Below, one piece after another: positions 61,333-64,000 of a stretch of DNA of 64,000 nt. The notes under the pieces were generated by a model. It did not search any database and had not been told where the DNA came from. It saw only the letters and a program-made list of their open reading frames with translations. This DNA comes from Nostocoides sp. F2B08 (GTDB lineage: Bacteria > Actinomycetota > Actinomycetes > Actinomycetales > Dermatophilaceae), in the NCBI RefSeq assembly GCF_009184895.1, contig NZ_WESE01000008.1, positions 62,476 through 126,475 of the forward strand. The letters are read 5' to 3'. Within the stretch, counting starts at the first letter, position 1. Each line of letters starts with the position of its first letter. A program made the translations under genes and the position numbers.

Positions 61333-62319
61333 TCAGGGCCTCGGGCAGTGCAGATGCGGTGCTATCTCGCTTGCGGACTCCTCGCCGTAGCTCGCGCGCA
61401 GACGCTCGAGGAAGGCGCTCTCGGACAGGCGGTACTCCTGCGTCCCCACCGTCTCGATGACGTATGCCGCGAGCACCGACCCCAGCTCGGCGCATCTGCG
61501 GTGCGGGAGACCGTTGACGAGCCCGGTGAGGAAGCCTGCACGGAAGGCGTCGCCGACACCCGTGGGGTCGACCGGCTGGACCCCGACGGCGACGTCGACG
61601 TGCACCGGCTCCTCCCCCCGCGTATCAATCGTGGCGCCGTCCTTGCCCTTCGTCGTCACCCGGGTCGTCACGCGGTCGGCGATCTCGTCCGAGGACCAGC
61701 CGGTCTTGTGCTCGGTCAGGTGCGACTCGTACTCGTTGGTGAACAGGTAGTCGGCTCCGTCGATGAGGCGACGGATGAAGGCCCCGTCGGCGAAGGCGAG
61801 CTGTTGGCTGGGATCGGCGACGAAGCGTAGACCCCGGGTCCGGCACTCCTCGGTGTGTCGGAGCATCGCCTCGGGGTCGTCCGCGCCGATGAGCACGAGG
61901 TCGAGCCCGCCGACGCGGTCGGCGATCGGGCCGAGCTCGATGGTCCGGGCCTCGGCCATCGCCCCCGCGTAGAACGTGGCCATCTGGGCCATGTCGGTGT
62001 CGGTCGTGCAGACGAATCGGGCGGTGTGCAGAGTGTCCGAGACGTGCACCGACTCACAGTCGACGCCGTGCCGCTCGAGCCAGGACCGGTAGTCCGCGAA
62101 GTCCTCCCCGACGCTGCCGACGAGGATCGGCCGCTGACCCAGGTGGGCCATGCCGAACGAGATGTTGGCGGCGATGCCGCCCCGGCGCACCTGCAGGTCG
62201 CTCGCGAGGAAGGACACCGAGATCTTGTCGAGCTGCTCCACCACGAGACTGTCGGCGAAGCGACCCTCGAACGTCATGAGGTGGTCGGTCGCGATGGACC
62301 CGCAGATGGCGATACGCAC
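61333..62319 (-). CDS. adoK: PfkB-family adenosine kinase
   Basis: 328 residues from GTG 62319. It starts ICGSIATDHLMTFEGRFAD and shares with M. tuberculosis AdoK (Rv2202c) the blocks RRGGIAANISFGMAHLG, DTLHTARFVCTTDTDMAQMA, FYAGAMAEAR and DPSQQLA. The catalytic anion-hole motif is DPTGVGDAFRAGFL. The mycobacterial enzyme phosphorylates adenosine although it is PfkB/ribokinase-like, and the same substrate is inferred here. It lies between erpA and aat; a terminator hairpin separates it from the former. Confidence 0.87.
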   Translation of the reverse strand: MRIAICGSIATDHLMTFEGRFADSLVVEQLDKISVSFLASDLQVRRGGIAANISFGMAHLGQRPILVGSVGEDFADYRSWLERHGVDCESVHVSDTLHTARFVCTTDTDMAQMATFYAGAMAEARTIELGPIADRVGGLDLVLIGADDPEAMLRHTEECRTRGLRFVADPSQQLAFADGAFIRRLIDGADYLFTNEYESHLTEHKTGWSSDEIADRVTTRVTTKGKDGATIDTRGEEPVHVDVAVGVQPVDPTGVGDAFRAGFLTGLVNGLPHRRCAELGSVLAAYVIETVGTQEYRLSESAFLERLRASYGEESASEIAPHLHCPRP

Positions 62320-62418
62320 GGCGTCAGACGCTACCCGATGAGCGGGGGCCCTCCTCCGCGCGGCGTCCGGTCCGTCCCGGGCCGCAGTGCGCGGCGACGC
62401 CCTCATCCGGCCAGCAGT

Positions 62419-62460
62419 ACGACGGCCCCGCACCCGGATCGGGTGCGGGGCCGCCGTCGT
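62419..62460 (-). terminator. Terminator hairpin after the erpA-type gene
   Basis: CCCCGCACCC (62426-62435) pairs with GGGTGCGGGG (62441-62450) around a five-base loop. An outer helix ACGACGG (62419-62425) pairs with CCGTCGT (62454-62460), with a three-base bulge between the two. It lies just beyond the erpA stop in the direction of transcription and should separate it from adoK. Confidence 0.8.
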
Positions 62461-62479
62461 GAGGTCGAAGGGCCTCGGC

Positions 62480-62833
62480 TCAGCTGAAGCTGTCTCCGCA
62501 GGCGCAGGAGCTGCCTGCGTTGGGGTTGTCGATGGTGAAGCCCTGCTTCTCGATGCTGTCGGCGAAGTCGATCGTCGCGCCCTCGAGGTAGGGGCTGCTC
62601 ATCCGGTCCACGACGACCTCGACACCGCCGAAGTCGCGCACGAGGTCGCCGTCGAGGGTGCGCTCGTCGAAGTAGAGCTGGTAGATCAAGCCGGAGCATC
62701 CGCCCGGTTGGACCCCGACCCGCAGGCGGAGGTCGTCCCGACCCTCCTGCTCGAGGAGCGACTTGACCTTGGTGGCGGCGACGTCGGTGAGGATCACGCC
62801 GTGGGTCTTCTCCGTGGTGGCCTGCTCTGTCAC
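62480..62833 (-). CDS. erpA: HesB/ErpA-type iron-sulfur cluster insertion protein
   Basis: 117 residues from GTG 62833; an ATG at 62842 is in frame, but AAAGG abuts it directly whereas it is well spaced for the GTG. The A-type carrier cysteines are all present: GGCSGLIY and the C-terminal SSCACGDSF. Conserved LRLRVGVQPGG precedes the first Cys and FTIDNPNA the last two. It carries 2Fe-2S or 4Fe-4S clusters to target proteins; the bc1 Rieske subunit encoded 10 kb away is one possible client. Rv2204c is the mycobacterial counterpart. Confidence 0.93.
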   Translation of the reverse strand: MTEQATTEKTHGVILTDVAATKVKSLLEQEGRDDLRLRVGVQPGGCSGLIYQLYFDERTLDGDLVRDFGGVEVVVDRMSSPYLEGATIDFADSIEKQGFTIDNPNAGSSCACGDSFS

Positions 62834-62912
62834 TGATCTCATCCTTTGGCTGTGGGGTGGCGAGCCGGTGCGGTTCGTACCGCTGCAACGGCCGCGACAG
62901 GCCCGGTATTTC

Positions 62913-62948
62913 CCCGGACCCGGGCTCCTCGACGGAACGGGTTCCGGG
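62913..62948 (-). terminator. Possible terminator after the glycerate kinase gene
   Basis: CCCGG-A-CCCG (62913-62922) can pair with CGGG-TT-CCGGG (62938-62948) with a 15-base loop and one bulge, in the 198-bp gap between the glycerate kinase stop and the erpA start. The fold is imperfect and lacks a T-run. The rest of this gap shows no gene or recognisable regulatory site. Confidence 0.4.
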
Positions 62949-63031
62949 CGCGATCCCGGTGAAGCGGCGCGCAGGCGGTCCGGCGCCTCTTCAAGGATAC
63001 GTCAGGGCGCGGACGACGCCTTGCGCACCGG

Positions 63032-64000
63032 CTACGGCGTGCCGCGCCGGCGCGGGGACCAGGTGCGCGCCACCCGGGTCGTCCGCGCGCTGAGCGTGGT
63101 CACGGGGTCGAGCATCGAGGCCTCGACCTCCTTCGGGGTCTCGGCCAGCGCATACGCTCCGGACAGCCCGACCGTCATGGTCTCGCGACGGCCCACGAGC
63201 ACCTGACCGGCGATGACGATGCTCGGGGTGGCCACCTCCAGGGCTGCTGCCGCGACCCCTGCCACGACCTTGCCCTGCAGGCTCTGCCAGTCGAAGCACC
63301 CCTCGCCCGTGACGACCAGGGCCGCATCGGCGATTCTCTCCTTGAGGCCGACGACCTCGAGGACGAGGTCGACGCCGCTGGCCGGCCGCGCGCCGAGGAC
63401 CAACAGCCCGTATCCGAGACCGCCCGCGGCCCCGGCTCCCGCCGTCCGGTCCAGCCGGAGGGGTCGGCCGGTGAGGAGGTCGGTGGGGGCATCGAGCGCC
63501 CCCGTGGCGACCTCGTGGAACCGGCCGAGCGCGGCCTCGAGGTGCTGCGCCTGCTCGGGCGTGGCTCCCTTCTGCGCGGCGAAGACCGCGCTCGCGCCCT
63601 GCAGCCCGAGGAGCGGCGACGCGACGTCCGTGGCCGCGACGATGTCCACCCCGGACAACCGCTGCCGCACCTCCCCCAGGCCGCTCAGCGCCGTGTCCTT
63701 CAACTCGTGCAGCTGACCTCCGCCCATCCCGAGATCGTCCCGCAGCCCCGCGCCGAGCGCGGCGAGCATTCCCGCGCCGCCGTCGTTGGTGCCCGAGCCG
63801 CCGAGCCCGACGACCACCCGTCGAGCGCCCTCGGCGAGGGCGACTTCGATCAGCTGACCCACGCCGTAGGTGGAGGTGCGCGTGGGGTCGCGTTCCGCGG
63901 CGTCGAGCAGGTGCAGACCGGCCGCCTGGGCCGACTCGATGTATGCGGTCGGCACGGCGCCCTCTCGCCCACCGGCGGCGCGGTCGATGAGAACCGCAGC
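63032..64000 (-). CDS. glxK: Glycerate kinase (GlxK family), 5' end cut by window
   Basis: The frame enters from the right edge and runs 323 codons to its stop at 63032. Family blocks are ARRVVVGLGGSGTNDGGAGMLAALGA, DIVAATDVASPLLG, FAAQKGATPEQ, AGAAGGLGYGLLVLGA and ALVVTGEGCFDWQSLQGKV, typical of type I glycerate kinases. It phosphorylates D-glycerate with ATP to 2- or 3-phosphoglycerate, feeding photorespiratory-type or serine-derived carbon into glycolysis. The missing part is the first N-terminal segment only. Rv2205c occupies the equivalent position in M. tuberculosis. Confidence 0.92.
   Translation of the reverse strand, partial: AAVLIDRAAGGREGAVPTAYIESAQAAGLHLLDAAERDPTRTSTYGVGQLIEVALAEGARRVVVGLGGSGTNDGGAGMLAALGAGLRDDLGMGGGQLHELKDTALSGLGEVRQRLSGVDIVAATDVASPLLGLQGASAVFAAQKGATPEQAQHLEAALGRFHEVATGALDAPTDLLTGRPLRLDRTAGAGAAGGLGYGLLVLGARPASGVDLVLEVVGLKERIADAALVVTGEGCFDWQSLQGKVVAGVAAAALEVATPSIVIAGQVLVGRRETMTVGLSGAYALAETPKEVEASMLDPVTTLSARTTRVARTWSPRRRGTP

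Noticed and set aside
1-64000. tRNA or rRNA genes, CRISPR arrays, insertion sequences, prophage or attachment sites.
   Set aside because: None was recognised on either strand; the region is densely packed with chromosomal genes and no transposase or integrase motif was seen.

Overview
The window is about 64 kb of a very GC-rich, densely coded chromosome. Gene content and codon use point to an actinobacterium, most likely of the Micrococcales (Intrasporangiaceae-like). This placement is inferred from an actinobacterial QcrCAB/CtaCDEF respiratory set, DUF3040, DUF6504, SAV_6107-type HEPN, DUF7455, an Rv2175c-type regulator, a PASTA kinase and a LexA box of the TCGAAC-N4-GTTCGA type. It was not tested with a marker gene. 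I found no tRNA, rRNA, CRISPR array, prophage or insertion sequence, and no stretch over 300 bases lacks a gene.

Layout. 1-5.7 kb: a 3'-truncated GNAT/acyl-CoA synthetase fusion, a nitroreductase and the topoisomerase IV A subunit (parC). 5.8-10.7 kb: a sugar ABC importer (lipoprotein plus two permeases, no ATPase) with a LacI-family regulator and a LacI-type operator upstream. 10.8-14.5 kb: parE on the minus strand, then small conserved proteins. 14.1-21.4 kb: a minus-strand run DUF6504 - HEPN - dnaE2 - methyltransferase - dinB - DUF3040. It is headed by a promoter whose -10 lies in a perfect LexA box, so it looks like one SOS mutagenesis cassette. 21.5-27.3 kb: PLP decarboxylase, M20 peptidase, YbaK deacylase, metF, polyprenyl synthase and an Rv2175c-like regulator. 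27.5-36.8 kb: LysM/transglycosylase, PASTA kinase, DMT exporter, threonine aldolase, class II DAHP synthase, a two-component system and an acyltransferase. 36.9-46.5 kb: esterase, a long classical ArgA, an endonuclease/phosphatase, ROK kinase, an ArsA-like ATPase with an SRPBCC protein, a polytopic glycosyltransferase and a zinc lipoprotein. 46.6-59.1 kb: exonuclease-GIY-YIG nuclease, Lrp-like protein, trpD, a lone receiver, then the cytochrome bc1-aa3 genes in two convergent blocks. 59.2-64 kb: a cysteine-desulfurase-like/TusA fusion lacking its PLP lysine, aat, an adenosine kinase, an erpA-type protein and a truncated glycerate kinase.

From about 24.8 kb to the end the gene order follows, with insertions, the Mycobacterium tuberculosis Rv2172c-Rv2205c region as I remember it. 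The 5-21 kb part carries more lineage-specific modules.

The most interesting signals are the LexA-controlled two-polymerase cassette with no visible ImuB, an in-frame 15-bp minisatellite inside dnaE2, and the lysine-less desulfurase-TusA protein beside the cytochrome oxidase operon, which ends in a MOSC gene. Next are a gammaproteobacterial-style ArgA and a pseudo-receiver upstream of trpD.
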